64,000 nucleotides of DNA from Paraburkholderia phenazinium (GTDB lineage Bacteria > Pseudomonadota > Gammaproteobacteria > Burkholderiales > Burkholderiaceae): positions 3,596,001 to 3,660,000 of the forward strand of contig NZ_FSRU01000001.1 in assembly GCF_900142845.1 (NCBI RefSeq). Reading direction: 5' to 3'. Positions 63,095 through 64,000 of this stretch are shown piece by piece. Position 1 is the first letter of the stretch; each line of letters opens with the position of its first letter. Both the position numbers and the translations under genes were made by a program. Under the pieces are notes generated by a model, which was given only the letters and a program-made list of their open reading frames with translations, did not search any database and was not told the origin of the DNA.

Positions 63095-63748
63095 ATGAAT
63101 TCGCCTCTCGCTATTGCCTCGCCCGACCGTGCCACCGCTCCCGAGCCGCAAGATCACACGGACATCGTGCTGAACACGCTGTTGTCGCGTCAGTCGCACT
63201 GGCCGTTGACGAGCCCCGGTCCTGACGACGCAGCCCTTGCGTCGATCTTCGATGCCGCCCTGCGCGCGCCGGATCACGGCAATCTGCGCCCGTGGCGCTT
63301 CGTCGTCGTGCGGGGCGAGGCACGCGTCGCGCTGGGTGAGGTACTGGTGGATATCGCGTGCGCCCGCTCGCCGGGGGAGCCGCGTGTCGCGCATGCGCAT
63401 CGCGCGAGGAAAGCGCAAGCGGCACCGGTGATCATTGCGCTCGGCGCGGCGGTGGACGAGGAGTCGACGGTGCCCGAAGTCGAGCAGTTGCTGGCAGTCG
63501 GCGCAGCGACGATGAATATGCTGAACGCGATCCACGCGCTCGGTTACGGCGGCTTCTGGGCCACTGGTCCGGACAGCTACGACACAGCCATGCACGCGGC
63601 GCTCGGTTTTCAGTCGTCCGAACGATTGCTCGGCTTCCTGTTCGTCGGCACACCGCAAGCGGCGCAACGTGCCGTGGCCAGGCCCGAGCGCAGCGCCCAC
63701 GTGCGGGAATGGACCGGGCCGTCGTCGAAGCCGTCACCCGCGAATTAA
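63095..63748 (+). CDS. YdjA-like nitroreductase under Fur control
   Basis: A 217-residue flavoprotein of the nitroreductase superfamily, closest by eye to E. coli YdjA: APDHGNLRPWRFVVV near residue 50 (FMN contact), the central helix AVGAATMNMLNAIHALGYGGFW, and a GFLFVGTPQ C-terminal strand. These dimeric FMN enzymes transfer two electrons from NAD(P)H. ATG at 63095 is preferred; Met at 63080 or 63083 would add four or five residues. It is divergent from the siderophore operon and has its own Fur box, so it is probably part of the iron regulon. It might reduce the ferric siderophore or act on graminine's N-oxidised group, but nothing in the sequence shows this. Confidence 0.82.
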   Translation: MNSPLAIASPDRATAPEPQDHTDIVLNTLLSRQSHWPLTSPGPDDAALASIFDAALRAPDHGNLRPWRFVVVRGEARVALGEVLVDIACARSPGEPRVAHAHRARKAQAAPVIIALGAAVDEESTVPEVEQLLAVGAATMNMLNAIHALGYGGFWATGPDSYDTAMHAALGFQSSERLLGFLFVGTPQAAQRAVARPERSAHVREWTGPSSKPSPAN

Positions 63749-63894
63749 GAGCAAACCCAACGCGTGCGCGGCTCGGCGGATCGACCTTCAGCACGCGCCA
63801 TAGTCATAGCACACAGCTCGATCGCTGCGCGCCCCGTGCGCGCTTCTCTATGCGGCCCGCGCCGGCGCAGCGTTCATTTCAGCCTGGAGGTCCC
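63749..63894. other. Spacer between the nitroreductase and the next gene
   Basis: 146 bases without a gene. A ribosome site GGAGG lies at its right end (63886-63890). No Fur-like site or clear terminator is seen. Confidence 0.4.
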
Positions 63895-64000
63895 ATGCCT
63901 TTCCTTAGCTTATCGGAGCAGCCGTACTCACTACTCGACGAGTCTCTCGCACAACACCCCGACATGGCCGAGCAAACCGTCCTCTCCGCGCTCAGGATGT
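63895..64000 (+). CDS. 5' end of an unidentified gene (partial)
   Basis: ATG at 63895 follows GGAGG by four bases, a strong ribosome site, and the frame stays open to the window edge (35 residues). The visible start MPFLSLSEQPYSLLDESL is hydrophilic, without a signal peptide or membrane segment. Codon use is somewhat less GC-biased than in the neighbours. The fragment is too short to assign a family. It runs in the same direction as the nitroreductase and could share its promoter. Confidence 0.6.
   Translation, partial: MPFLSLSEQPYSLLDESLAQHPDMAEQTVLSALRM

Noticed and set aside
63022..63225. A plus-strand frame starting inside the Fur box at 63018
   Set aside because: It begins within the operator, lacks a ribosome site and overlaps the real nitroreductase start in another frame.

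Overview
The window looks like a Burkholderia sensu lato chromosome, most likely Paraburkholderia or a close relative. Evidence is the high GC with GC-rich third codon positions, a Burkholderia-type general porin, sugar-acid dehydratases of the IlvD/EDD type, and a siderophore locus of the gramibactin kind known from plant-associated Paraburkholderia, Burkholderia and Trinickia. Nearly every gene from 0.1 to 62.7 kb is on the minus strand. Only the right edge, and perhaps a fragment at the left edge, reads plus.

Left part (0.1-15.5 kb). A surface and plant-interaction cluster holds an autotransporter O-heptosyltransferase with an iron-finger cysteine set, a 1897-residue AIDA-type self-associating autotransporter, and a GH28 polygalacturonase-like lipoprotein. 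Next come a trimeric porin and a small sugar-acid catabolic group: an L-arabinonate dehydratase-type enzyme, a DHDPS-family lyase and a FadR-type GntR regulator with nearby palindromes.

Main part (15.6-63.8 kb). This is one large Fur-controlled siderophore locus. It contains four NRPS genes (eight modules), a PvdE/SyrD-type exporter, a TonB receptor, a Fhu-type ABC importer (ATPase, binding protein, double-length permease), MbtH, a type II thioesterase and a SyrP/TauD-type dioxygenase. Two genes define the chemistry: a YqcI/YcgG-family protein (DcsA-like arginine N-hydroxylase family) and a 476-residue protein with the heme-oxygenase-like diiron plus cupin layout of SznF. Such a pair (grbD/grbE) is known to be needed for graminine, the C-diazeniumdiolate amino acid of gramibactin, which derives from arginine.

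Reading domains and adenylation pockets by eye gives a self-consistent line: FAAL-T | C-A(Asp, DLTKIGHVGK)-T | C-A(Ser, DVWHVSLIDK)-T // C-A(DAENIGAITK)-T-E | C-A(DGEDHGTVTK)-T // C-A(DVHRTGLVAK)-T-E | C-A(DGEDTGTVTK)-T | C-A(Gly, DILQLGMIWK)-T // C-A(DVHRTGLVAK)-T-E-TE. LCL and DCL condensation motifs fall exactly where this order needs them. The inferred product is an acylated octapeptide with beta-hydroxy-Asp at position 1 and probably two graminines, giving three bidentate iron sites. Ser2 could be the nucleophile for macrolactonisation. I infer the structure; it is not shown.

Regulation. Four good Fur-box-like sites and one weaker one sit before the MbtH-led operon, the nitroreductase, the TonB receptor and the SznF-like gene. 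No ECF sigma factor or other siderophore regulator is in the window. The receptor gene is followed by two strong tandem hairpins.
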